Shown in pieces: positions 37,413-46,232 of a stretch of 64,000 nt of DNA (its first letter is position 1; each line of letters starts with the position of its first letter). This DNA comes from Ordospora colligata OC4 (Eukaryota > Microsporidia > Ordosporidae): positions 124,001-188,000 of the forward strand of contig NW_014575404.1 in NCBI RefSeq assembly GCF_000803265.1, written 5' to 3'. The notes under the pieces were generated by a model. It searched no databases. It was not told the origin of the DNA and saw only the letters and a list, made by a program, of their open reading frames with translations. The position numbers were made by a program, and so were the translations under genes.

Positions 37413-39455
37413 ATGGACAAAGAAAATGGATCAGATAATATGGCTGATAGCATGGCGTGTGAGCAAAGTAATAACAGTGCACTTCAAGGTTGTCCACTGG
37501 ACGTATTTACACCTGATGTGTTGATAAATAGACTGAAGGCAATGGATGATTGTACTGATGAGATTACACGAATTATTAATGCTACATACATCAGTCATGC
37601 AAAGATCAAGAAGTTGTGCAGAATAGTAAATTCAGTCTCTAATTATAGTACAAGCTCAATAATTGAGATGACGAAAGATAAGAACAGAGCTACAAGATAT
37701 GTATCAACATATCTGATGCTTATTAGAATACACCGGCTGATTGTGGAAGGCAAGTGTTTTGGGATTGTTGAGGAAATGTACGACGAAGTGTTTTTAGTGC
37801 GATTCAGGGATGTTGATCCGAACATAAGGACGCTGTGTGTTGAGTGGATGTATGAGTGGGTTTTGAGTGCACCGAGTGTTTTTGCATCTGCACATTACCT
37901 GAAGTATCTCGGATGGGCACTCAGCGATAAGAACGATATGGTGCGTAGGAGAGGAGTAAGGCTAATAACTAAGCTTGTTGAGAAGAATATAGATGTGTGC
38001 CAGCTTGTGTCAAGATTCAAGGATAGGATTGTAGAGATTGCATTGGATGACAAGAATCCTGGATTGAAGAACGATGGAAGGATGTTATGCATGATTCTTT
38101 ATGTGCATGGAATGCTTTTGAAGACAGATATGCTTCGGATTTTGGCAGTTGTTGATGAATGCAATGAAGGTGAAGTATTGAAGAAGGTGATAACAAAGAT
38201 AATGAATGAGGAGACATCTGAGATAATAAAAGAGTGTCAACTCTCTAATTACAAAGGAGTGCATGAACTCTTATGCAATGCATCGATATTTGTATGTTCA
38301 TGCATTGCACACACGCCGGAGGATGTGGATATTTTTAGCAGCTTTGTACTGGACTTTCTACGACGAAGAAGCGTGTGCTGTGAATCACGTGTATTGTGCT
38401 ACTTGAAGATGTTAAAAGTGCTTTCTAATGAAGTTACTGATGTTGAGAAGCATTGTGAGATGCTTGATGTTACAAAAGATAACGAAGAAAATTTGATTGA
38501 GGTAATTGAGTCTCTTACATTGATGGATACTGGGGTATTTAGCAAAAGACCTGATGTGACTGATAAGATTTTAGTAAAAGCAAGGGAGCTATGTGTTAGA
38601 TATGCAAGTGAAAGAATTATATGTGCATTTGTTGATTTGCTTAAGAAGCTTGAATCTGTTTTTTATTCACTGGTGTGGCAATCTGTTGAGCTATTAAGAC
38701 AAGAAGGAACGATGTTTATGCGTTGCCTGATTAGGTCATTTGATGTTTCTACATACATTGATAATGAATATAGTACAGAGATTAAGTGCTATGCAGCATT
38801 ATGGAACATTATGTCAGAGGATGGAATAAAGATAGAGCAATACGAACTGAGAGATGTATCAAACTCTGATGTATTATGTGATTTTTTGATTTTTTTTAAG
38901 CAAAGATGTGCTGAGCTTGGAGTGCTTGGGATGGAAGCAGAATGCATTGGTAAGGGGAGATGGCTCAAGAGTATTTATAGCAAGTTGTCTATTCTGCTCA
39001 ACACAGAATCAAAGAATATATTTGTTGATAAACAGTCTTGTATTTCATTATTCAAGCTGATTGAGGAAGAGCTTTTGATTGATCATTGTGACATTTTTTT
39101 CGAAGTGTGCGATGCAGAGCTAGTGAGTGAGTTTCTGAATAGGTCGAAGTCAAGGGGAAACCTTGTTTCTGGATACTTCAAGTATCTTGCACGAGTTGAA
39201 GAAGGGAATCAAATAAGTAGTGTTGGAAAGATGGTTGCATCGAAATGCGCAGCACTGAAGAAAGGAGCTGATAGAGACAAAGTGATATTCAGAGGAATGA
39301 GGATACTTGTTGATATGAAGAGGGAATTTCTGTATGATACGATTCTTGTGTATTTTGTTCCATACCTTAGCAGCAACGAATGTATTGTGATTGAGCAATG
39401 CATAGGAAAGTCGCGTCTCAAGATGTCCCTGCTCAAGAGGAGTAAGAGTCGATGA
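37413..39455 (+). CDS. SCC3: Cohesin subunit SCC3/STAG
   Basis: A 680-residue helical-repeat protein. The stromalin conservative domain is clear at about 130-215: VRFRDVDPNIRTLCVEWMYEW, SAHYLKYLGWALSDKNDMVRRRGVRLI and FKDRIVEIALDDKNPGLKNDGRML. SCC3 binds the kleisin SCC1 and DNA and is needed for cohesin loading and sister cohesion. It is far shorter than yeast SCC3 (1,150 aa), having lost N- and C-terminal extensions. Its cohesin partner SMC1 lies 8 kb downstream on the same strand. The start is preceded only by GCCTTG; a TTG ten codons upstream is open. Confidence 0.85.
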   Translation: MDKENGSDNMADSMACEQSNNSALQGCPLDVFTPDVLINRLKAMDDCTDEITRIINATYISHAKIKKLCRIVNSVSNYSTSSIIEMTKDKNRATRYVSTYLMLIRIHRLIVEGKCFGIVEEMYDEVFLVRFRDVDPNIRTLCVEWMYEWVLSAPSVFASAHYLKYLGWALSDKNDMVRRRGVRLITKLVEKNIDVCQLVSRFKDRIVEIALDDKNPGLKNDGRMLCMILYVHGMLLKTDMLRILAVVDECNEGEVLKKVITKIMNEETSEIIKECQLSNYKGVHELLCNASIFVCSCIAHTPEDVDIFSSFVLDFLRRRSVCCESRVLCYLKMLKVLSNEVTDVEKHCEMLDVTKDNEENLIEVIESLTLMDTGVFSKRPDVTDKILVKARELCVRYASERIICAFVDLLKKLESVFYSLVWQSVELLRQEGTMFMRCLIRSFDVSTYIDNEYSTEIKCYAALWNIMSEDGIKIEQYELRDVSNSDVLCDFLIFFKQRCAELGVLGMEAECIGKGRWLKSIYSKLSILLNTESKNIFVDKQSCISLFKLIEEELLIDHCDIFFEVCDAELVSEFLNRSKSRGNLVSGYFKYLARVEEGNQISSVGKMVASKCAALKKGADRDKVIFRGMRILVDMKREFLYDTILVYFVPYLSSNECIVIEQCIGKSRLKMSLLKRSKSR

Positions 39456-39512
39456 TAATAACTGTGTTTGAATAAATTATTGTTTTATAAGCATATTGTG
39501 TTGAATGCATGA

Positions 39513-40172
39513 ATGAAGTATGTGTGGAAGGTATTGAAGTATTCGATGAGGAAGGTGGATGAAGAGTGTGCAATGTCGATGTGTGCAGCAAACATTGAGC
39601 TGTTTGGAGAGGTAGTTCAGCACTCACAGTTTAGTTCACAAGGTGTTCAGAGACAGAAGTGGTTGCACATATATGAACAGAGCAATATGATGCTTGAAGT
39701 TACATTATCTGAGTCATGCATTGAAGTGCAGCTGCATGTGATATCTGCAGCTCGGCATGAAGTTGTGCTACTGGAGCGAACAAGTTTTGAGATGGAATGC
39801 GAAATTGATGTATGCATAAAAAGAAAAGCGATTTCATGCAGATATGTAGATAGAAGATTCAAGATTATGCTTGTTGATGAGAAAGAGACACATTCTTTTG
39901 ATCAACAACTGGAGACAACATCATACAGACATAGTAAAAAATATCGATACAAGACCATCTTTGATGAGTTTGTTAAGATGACCACATATTCATTAGAAAC
40001 TGGCAATCAATTCACATGTGATTATGCTGTTGGATGTGTAAAATCAGCATCCAGCGCATCTATGCATCATGAGACGAATAGAAGCAAATTAGTGAAGCAA
40101 CTTTTAATTTTAGTTTGCAAGGAAATCGGTTCAATCCAAAAAGACCATATTTTCCCGGTGGAACCTAACTGA
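39513..40172 (+). CDS. Uncharacterised 219-residue protein
   Basis: Not recognised. It fills a 675-bp interval between SCC3 and PUS1 that has no other reasonable frame, and its last 42 bp overlap the 3' end of the convergent PUS1 gene. Composition suggests alternating beta strands (NMMLEVTLSESCIEVQLHVIS, IDVCIKRKAISCRYVDRRFKIML), with several Cys residues and a polar C-terminal half. There is no signal peptide or transmembrane segment. No CCC precedes the start, which lowers confidence in the exact 5' end; the ATG follows GCATGA. Confidence 0.62.
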   Translation: MKYVWKVLKYSMRKVDEECAMSMCAANIELFGEVVQHSQFSSQGVQRQKWLHIYEQSNMMLEVTLSESCIEVQLHVISAARHEVVLLERTSFEMECEIDVCIKRKAISCRYVDRRFKIMLVDEKETHSFDQQLETTSYRHSKKYRYKTIFDEFVKMTTYSLETGNQFTCDYAVGCVKSASSASMHHETNRSKLVKQLLILVCKEIGSIQKDHIFPVEPN

Positions 40173-41165
40173 GTCAAGAGAAGCAAAGAACCCAATCAGA
40201 TTTTTCCTCTTATAGATTTCTGGATAAATCACTGTCTTCTTGTACTCTTCTCGCTGTGATTCATCCACTTCAATGCATTCTATTGATGAGCCTTTTCTTA
40301 ACCTGTGGAAGATTGGCTTATCAAGAAGAAGATACTGCGAAGGACTTTTTGGAACATGAATGCTCTGATTGCTAAATGCCATGCTAAACTTGATGTCAAT
40401 GTTATTTCTTTGGTATCTGCACAGCAGCATTGCAAAAAACACCATCTTCCTGATTTGATGCAACAAAAAGCTCTGTCCAGTGATTTCGAGTTTAACATAT
40501 TCTATACCGTCAGATGTGTATGGATCAGAGACTACGATTGATCGGATATATCTTTTTGTTCCCTTGTCTGTGTTTTGCTTTGTGAAGTTGTGGAAGTCCT
40601 GTGTGCCCAGGTATTTCTGAAGGATCTCGTTGAAAACCTGAATGTCTTCTTTGAGCGAAGTGTATCCGACGATTTGGTCCACCAAACTTTCTGGATAGTC
40701 TCTCCATACTCCAAACTTTTCTTTTAAAATATCAGATTTTTGCATTTCATGGACTTCTTGAGAAAAGCTGCTTTGCATAAGAAAGAAGGTAGGTACGACA
40801 TATTCATAGATCCTGGAGTCTGCTTGCTTGGATGGTATAATGCTTTTTGGAAGACGCACTATATCATATAGATGGATGGATTCTTGCAATAATGCGTCTC
40901 TAAGACTGTTTACGAACTCAGGTGTTATTGGAACGGATATTTTGGCAGAAACGAGGTTGAATGCAGCATGAACGCCCTTGTCTGTCCTTGAAGATGACTT
41001 CATATGGATTTTCCTTGGATCTTCAGCGTTCTGTTGCGTTATGGCGCCTGTTTTTAGTAGGGATTGTGCAATTGTCTTTTCTATTGTGTGAAGGTCGTTA
41101 TTGAGCTGTAAGCCGTGGTATGCACTGCCGTTGTATCCGACAAGCAGTCCGACTCGTATCTTCAT
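40131..41165 (-). CDS. PUS1: tRNA pseudouridine synthase, PUS1/TruA family
   Basis: A 344-residue TruA-fold enzyme. The N-terminus LLVGYNGSAYHGLQLN and the loop SSSRTDKGVHAAFNLVSAK, with catalytic Asp62, are characteristic. The longer spacing between them and the N-terminal part favour PUS1, which modifies several tRNA positions including 27, 34 and 36 and also U2 snRNA, over PUS3. Later motifs are YTSLKEDIQVFNEILQKYLGTQDFHNFT (the F-H-N-F block) and ITGQSFLLHQIRKMV. The start follows CCCCTGTA. There is no targeting peptide. The 3' end overlaps the neighbouring orphan by 42 bp. Confidence 0.93.
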   Translation of the reverse strand: MKIRVGLLVGYNGSAYHGLQLNNDLHTIEKTIAQSLLKTGAITQQNAEDPRKIHMKSSSRTDKGVHAAFNLVSAKISVPITPEFVNSLRDALLQESIHLYDIVRLPKSIIPSKQADSRIYEYVVPTFFLMQSSFSQEVHEMQKSDILKEKFGVWRDYPESLVDQIVGYTSLKEDIQVFNEILQKYLGTQDFHNFTKQNTDKGTKRYIRSIVVSDPYTSDGIEYVKLEITGQSFLLHQIRKMVFFAMLLCRYQRNNIDIKFSMAFSNQSIHVPKSPSQYLLLDKPIFHRLRKGSSIECIEVDESQREEYKKTVIYPEIYKRKNLIGFFASLDSVRFHRENMVFLD

Positions 41166-41259
41166 TACAGGGGTTTAATGAATTTATGCATAGAGACAGC
41201 ATACAAGAAGTTGATTACAGGCATGTGTTGTGAAATACAGGTAAAAAGCAGGCCCCAAT

Positions 41260-42936
41260 ATGCCTACGATTCTGGCAGAGAAAGAAAGCCTTGAGGAATA
41301 TCTTGAGATGGAGATTGATGATGAGAGTTTTGAGAAGATTCTGTTTGAGTATGGGCTGGAGATGGACGGGGTTGTCAAGGAGGACGGACGGATTATGTAC
41401 AGGATTGAGGTTCCGGCCAATAGATATGACTTGCTATGCTCAGAAGGACTGTGCCAGGCACTTAAGGTATTTTTTTCGAAGTGTGTGTATGAGCCAATCA
41501 ATATATTAGCAGGACAACTGAGAGTGGAGAATGAAGGAGGATGCGAAAGACCATGGATAGCATGCGCAGTAATACGAGGCATTGACTTTGGAAACGAGAG
41601 GATATACAGAAGTTTTATTGAGTTCCAGGAGAAGCTTCATCTGACGATTGGTAGGAATAGGAAGCTAGCATCTGTTGGAACCCATGATTTTGATAAACTG
41701 GAAGGTCAGATTGTGTATAAGAGTATAATGCCTGAGAATATTGTGTTTACACCACTGAATGGAGACAAGGAGATTCGAGGAGATGAGATGGAAGAGTACT
41801 TTGGACAAGGGAGCAAGATTGGCAAGTATTTGAAGTTAATTGAGAGTAACGACAAGTATGTATGTTTTGAGGATGCAAAAGGAGTGATGTCTGTGCCGCC
41901 AATAATCAATAGTGAAAGAAGTAAGATAGATGAAAAGACAAAGAATGTGTTTGTGGAAGTGACAGGGGCTGATTTCAACAGAGTTAACACAATGCTCAGG
42001 TTGATTATAGGTGCATTTAGAGGGGAGAGTGTTGAAAGTGTTGAGATTGTAGGCAGAGAAACGACGATTAGGACACCAGTTGAATTTAATAGAGTGCATA
42101 AGCTCATGCTTGAAGAGATAAACAAAGGGCTTGGCCTGAATCTAACTGTAGAGCAATCTAAAGAATGTTTGGAGAGGATGATGCATCGTGTGAGAGTTAT
42201 TGATGAGGGAAGCCTTGAGGTGAGTGTGGATGACATGCGATCTGATGTTCTTCACAAGTGTGATCTGCTTGAGGATGTTGCAATTGCATATGGATTCAAT
42301 AATTTTGAAAGGAAGTTTCCGCTTACACATTGCATAGGGCGTGAGGATGCGTTGAATAAGTTTTGCGACAAGCTTAGGCTTGAGTTTGCATCGATGGGGT
42401 TTGATGAGTGTCTGACATTGAGTTTATTGTCTAATAAAGAGAATATGATAGAGAGGGAACGAGCTGTGGCAGTAAAGAATCCCAAGTCTTTTGGGTATGA
42501 AGAGGTCCGTACATCACTTATTCCTGGGCTGATGAAGGTTATTGCGTCGAATCTACATGTAAAGATTCCTTTCAAAGTTTTTGAGGTTTCTGATGTTGTT
42601 TTTATGAACAATGCATGGGAGTGTGGAGCAAGGAATGGTAGAATGCTTGCAGCAATGTATTCTGGAGGGCGAGCCGGGCTTGAAGAGGTTCAAGGACCGC
42701 TTTCACTTATTTTAGAAAAGTGTGGAGTTAACAAGTATGTGTATTGTGCATATGAGGATGATACAAGGTATCTAAAGAATCAAGCCGCACAGGTGATTGT
42801 AAACGGTGAACTGATTGGGACTGTTGGTGTCTGTAAGCCTGAACTATGTGAGCTTTTCAAAATTCCTTATGCAATCTCATGTTTTGAAGTTGATGCAGAA
42901 AAGTTATTTTTGATGTTTATCAAGAGGATGTCTTGA
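41260..42936 (+). CDS. FRS1: Phenylalanyl-tRNA synthetase beta subunit
   Basis: The 558-residue beta subunit of the cytosolic (alpha-beta)2 enzyme. The N-terminal segment ILFEYGLEMDGVV followed by RIEVPANRYDLLCSEGLCQAL is the eukaryotic/archaeal hallmark. The central B3/B4 editing region (IGRNRKLASVGTHDFDKL, TPLNGDKEIRGDEMEEYF) and the B5 and catalytic-like domain (HKCDLLEDVAIAYGFNNF, CLTLSLLSNKENM, VKNPKSFGYEEVRTSLIPG) follow. Length is near that of yeast FRS1 (595 aa). The start follows CCCCAAT. The alpha subunit is not in the window. Confidence 0.95.
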   Translation: MPTILAEKESLEEYLEMEIDDESFEKILFEYGLEMDGVVKEDGRIMYRIEVPANRYDLLCSEGLCQALKVFFSKCVYEPINILAGQLRVENEGGCERPWIACAVIRGIDFGNERIYRSFIEFQEKLHLTIGRNRKLASVGTHDFDKLEGQIVYKSIMPENIVFTPLNGDKEIRGDEMEEYFGQGSKIGKYLKLIESNDKYVCFEDAKGVMSVPPIINSERSKIDEKTKNVFVEVTGADFNRVNTMLRLIIGAFRGESVESVEIVGRETTIRTPVEFNRVHKLMLEEINKGLGLNLTVEQSKECLERMMHRVRVIDEGSLEVSVDDMRSDVLHKCDLLEDVAIAYGFNNFERKFPLTHCIGREDALNKFCDKLRLEFASMGFDECLTLSLLSNKENMIERERAVAVKNPKSFGYEEVRTSLIPGLMKVIASNLHVKIPFKVFEVSDVVFMNNAWECGARNGRMLAAMYSGGRAGLEEVQGPLSLILEKCGVNKYVYCAYEDDTRYLKNQAAQVIVNGELIGTVGVCKPELCELFKIPYAISCFEVDAEKLFLMFIKRMS

Positions 42937-43087
42937 ATCGATGCATAAGCATAATAAGTTTAGCCAACAGAATTATTTGAAATTATAATGGAGAAGATAG
43001 AAAGCATGTATATGCCTTCTGAGAATACATTTAAATAAAAGCATCTGGTTTATTGAAATACTCGTTATCCATCATTTTATGAACTTC

Positions 43088-45949
43088 TCATATGTAAAGT
43101 GAGTTTGCAAAGATTATGTCTCGCTTGATCTTGGTAATTCCCAACTCAAACATGCTTTCCAAATCTGTGTTTCCTATTACTCTTGCTGCACAGCCAAGCT
43201 GCCTGAAAAGTTCCTCCAGTCTTCGGAAGGTTCGGATTATGCTTCCTTCAAAGATGCTTGTACTGTTGCATATGGCTGTAAATGTGTGTCCACACACCCA
43301 CATTCTCACAACATCCATCAATTCGTATGAAAACCTTTTTAGATACACTGCAGGATCAGCACCTATCGAACAAGATTTCAGCACTTTACATACCTTTTCA
43401 ACAGAGTCACTCAAGAGCTTGTAATATCGTTTGTTTTCATCGCTGAGCACAAAGTTCTCAGAGTCCCACTCCTCAAACACAATGCAAGACAGCAAAGGAA
43501 TAAAGTGCTCGGCAGGAAGCCCAGCAAAATCCCCATTCAGGATCATCTCTGTAAGCACAAGCTCATCACCAGAAGAAATCTCGCATGCCATTTTCCCCTT
43601 GATCAGCACCGTTGTGTCATCGCAGTATTCAAGCTTCTTCAAAACCTCAATCATTTTCATGCATTCTTTCATGTGATAAATCTCATAAAGTTGGTTTAGC
43701 TCAGATAGCTTGCTAAGGTATTTTCTTTTTGAAACTTCGCTTATAAAGTATTGTTTACATTCAGCCATTGATTCCAATTGGATTGCCATGTCTCCATGAT
43801 TACTAACATCTTGTTCACATGTGTATGAATTGCATAAGCATTTATCTTTGCATCTAGACCGTCTTGAACATTCAGATATTCCTGGTATTCTTTGATTGTT
43901 GCAGTCATTCAGGTCTATTTCTTCCACACACTTTCCATTCAGAAATTCCAATCCGCATGAAAGCAAACATTTTGTAGACACATTGCCACATATGGCACAC
44001 TCATCTCCATTCCATCCAGGACATTTATCAGCAATCTTTGCCTCAATGTCTTCTATATTCTTATCAAGATCTGAATCAATCAAAATCTTCTCAAATTTTC
44101 TGGAAAACACTTTTAAGTTCAGTTTTACTCTGCTGTTGTACACACAGTCCACATAATGCAACGGATAATTACACATATATACTCCCTTGTCTGTATTCAC
44201 CATGCACCGCACATTTTCATTTACCTTAGACACAATTGCATTTCGCACAATCAATGATGGGCCGCCTCTCGGAATAAACAGATCAACCACTCTTCCTTTC
44301 TTCAAGTATTCCCCAATCATTGGCTTCAAGCTCATGTTACGTTCAACCCTCATGGTTTCCCTTTCAATGTACATCCTGGCAACATCATTCGGCTTCATCT
44401 GCTCCAGCTGCGCATACATCTCAAAAACCTCTGCCTCCTTACCCAGAGACTTTTTGTAAGCTTGGAAATGGAAAAAACTTCTGCTAATCAAATACAATGG
44501 GTTGAGGTCTTCAACTCTCATTAAATTCAGAATCATATTGTATGTCAATCTAAATGCACTAATAAGGTTCTCAGACGACGGGGAAAGCAATCTGTCAACT
44601 TCTTTCTGTGTGATAGGCTCTGATATGATACAAATCACAATACCCATCTCATCGAGTCCTCGGCGTCCTGCTCTTCCACTCATCTGAATGTACTCTCCAG
44701 GATTAATCAGTCTTGTTCGCTCGCCATCATACTTCTTCAATGCAGTAAACACAACAGACTTGGCAGGCATGTTCAGTCCAATTGAAAACGTCTCTGTTGC
44801 AAATAAAACCTTCAGAAGACCCTCTTGGAAAAGAATCTCAACAACCTCCTTGATTATTGGAAGAAGTCCTGAGTGATGTATTCCAATGCCCCTTGCAAGA
44901 AGAGGCAGGATGTTCTGAATGATCGGGATCTCCCTATCCTCCTTGCGCAGTGATACAATTGCATTTGTAAAGATCATCCGGACCATCTTAGCCTCCTCAT
45001 CTGACAGATAATTTCCATCGAGTTGAGTAGCAAAGCGCTCACAATCCTTTCTTCTGAATGAAAAAACAACGACAGGAAGCGAAGCATCCTTGATTGCATT
45101 GTTGACATCCTTATATCCGATTTTTCTCTTCCTTGTGGATCGCATTGCTGAAAGAAAATTTGATTTGTGGAATTTTGTGTCTTTTATCTTGTATAACTTA
45201 TCAGACTTGAAATAATGCACTAACGGAGTCACACGCTTTTCAGTGTAAACAACATGTACGACCTGGTTCTGGATGAAGCTTATCCATTCAGCAAATTCCA
45301 ATGCATTTGGAATGGTAGCGCTCAGAAATACCATTCGGATGTGCTTTGGAAGCAGTATGATTGTTTCCTCCCATACAACGCCACGCTCTTTGTCACGCAT
45401 GTAGTGAATCTCATCAAATATTATCCAATGAATCTCCCTAACTACCTCGCCTCCCCTGTATAGCATGTTTCTAAGAATCTCTGTGGTCATCACAAGGCAA
45501 GATGCAGTAGGATTAATAGTGACATCTCCGGTCATTAGGCCCACGTCTTGGAACTCAGAAAGCAATTCTCTGTATTTCTGGTTTGATAAAGCTTTGATTG
45601 GAGATGTGTAAACAACACGCTGCTTGCTCTTGAGCGACATTGCAATTGCATACTCGGCAACAACGGTCTTCCCTGAGCTTGTGTGTGCACTTACAAGAAC
45701 ACTTTCGTCTCTTTCCAGGCTGCATACTGATATCTTTTGGAAGTCGTCAAGCTCAAAAAGATATGTCTTTGAAGATGGTCTCTGAAAGACAGTTGGAAGT
45801 GATGTGTAAGCGTATCCAAACGGAACCACAGCCTCGTGACGAGTGCCTCCTCTGTCAAATATGTCGACGACCTCTGTCCTTTTGCCTGACTTCTGAGGTG
45901 CATCCAGAAAAATATGATTGTGTGGATCCTGGCATGTGGCATTGTCCAT
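43088..45949 (-). CDS. MTR4: DExH RNA helicase MTR4 (exosome cofactor)
   Basis: A 953-residue SKI2-like helicase feeding RNA to the nuclear exosome. Motifs: AHTSSGKT (88-95), TSPIKALSNQKY, DEIH (179-182), SAT (210-212), ATETFSIGLNMPAK and QMSGRAGRRG (422-431). HEAVVPFGYAY (38-48) before the core is MTR4-specific, as opposed to SKI2. An arch/KOW-like insertion follows at about 500-640. Residues 643-711 are unusually Cys-rich, with 12 Cys. The C-terminal DSHCT domain (about 790-950) is complete. The start follows CCCTACAA. It pairs functionally with exosome subunit CSL4 at 52.1 kb. Confidence 0.93.
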   Translation of the reverse strand: MDNATCQDPHNHIFLDAPQKSGKRTEVVDIFDRGGTRHEAVVPFGYAYTSLPTVFQRPSSKTYLFELDDFQKISVCSLERDESVLVSAHTSSGKTVVAEYAIAMSLKSKQRVVYTSPIKALSNQKYRELLSEFQDVGLMTGDVTINPTASCLVMTTEILRNMLYRGGEVVREIHWIIFDEIHYMRDKERGVVWEETIILLPKHIRMVFLSATIPNALEFAEWISFIQNQVVHVVYTEKRVTPLVHYFKSDKLYKIKDTKFHKSNFLSAMRSTRKRKIGYKDVNNAIKDASLPVVVFSFRRKDCERFATQLDGNYLSDEEAKMVRMIFTNAIVSLRKEDREIPIIQNILPLLARGIGIHHSGLLPIIKEVVEILFQEGLLKVLFATETFSIGLNMPAKSVVFTALKKYDGERTRLINPGEYIQMSGRAGRRGLDEMGIVICIISEPITQKEVDRLLSPSSENLISAFRLTYNMILNLMRVEDLNPLYLISRSFFHFQAYKKSLGKEAEVFEMYAQLEQMKPNDVARMYIERETMRVERNMSLKPMIGEYLKKGRVVDLFIPRGGPSLIVRNAIVSKVNENVRCMVNTDKGVYMCNYPLHYVDCVYNSRVKLNLKVFSRKFEKILIDSDLDKNIEDIEAKIADKCPGWNGDECAICGNVSTKCLLSCGLEFLNGKCVEEIDLNDCNNQRIPGISECSRRSRCKDKCLCNSYTCEQDVSNHGDMAIQLESMAECKQYFISEVSKRKYLSKLSELNQLYEIYHMKECMKMIEVLKKLEYCDDTTVLIKGKMACEISSGDELVLTEMILNGDFAGLPAEHFIPLLSCIVFEEWDSENFVLSDENKRYYKLLSDSVEKVCKVLKSCSIGADPAVYLKRFSYELMDVVRMWVCGHTFTAICNSTSIFEGSIIRTFRRLEELFRQLGCAARVIGNTDLESMFELGITKIKRDIIFANSLYI

Positions 45950-46015
45950 TTGTAGGGTGTATAAATAAAACGGAAATGCATATGTTGAATTCTGTGGATG
46001 ATTGTAAATGTGTGC

Positions 46016-46019
46016 AAAA
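46016..46019 (-). terminator. RNA polymerase III terminator of tRNA-Leu
   Basis: A run of four T on the reverse strand begins 5 nt after the tRNA 3' end, the minimal Pol III termination signal. Confidence 0.7.
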
Positions 46020-46023
46020 CATA

Positions 46024-46106
46024 TGGGACCTAGGGGACTCGAACCCCTGCACGATTACCGTATTCGATCTTGAGCCGAACGCCTTAGACCACTCGGCCAA
46101 AGTCCC
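46024..46106 (-). tRNA. tRNA-Leu, anticodon CAA, intronless
   Basis: The 83-nt reverse-strand sequence folds as a class II tRNA. The acceptor stem pairs GGGACTT with AGGTCCC (one G-U) and the discriminator is A. The D-arm contains GGCCGAGTGGTCTAAGGC, typical of tRNA-Leu. The anticodon stem-loop is TTCGG-CTCAAGA-TCGAA, giving anticodon CAA, which reads UUG. The extra arm has ACG/CGT pairing. The T-arm AGGGG-TTCGAGT-CCCCT supplies the B box, and the D-arm region the A box. No CCA is encoded. There is no intron between positions 37 and 38. Confidence 0.95.
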
Positions 46107-46232
46107 ACACACATGAAGCGTCATACAGGGTTCCGTATCCATCTGCATGCATAATAATATTGCGCAGAATGTGTGTGAGATACAATATGTAACGGTTATC
46201 AAAGCTGTTTATGCAATTTAGACCCTTAGAAA

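Noticed and set aside
45855..46202. 115-codon minus-strand frame across the tRNA region
   Set aside because: It contains the whole tRNA-Leu gene and overlaps the MTR4 5' end, so it cannot be a separate protein gene.
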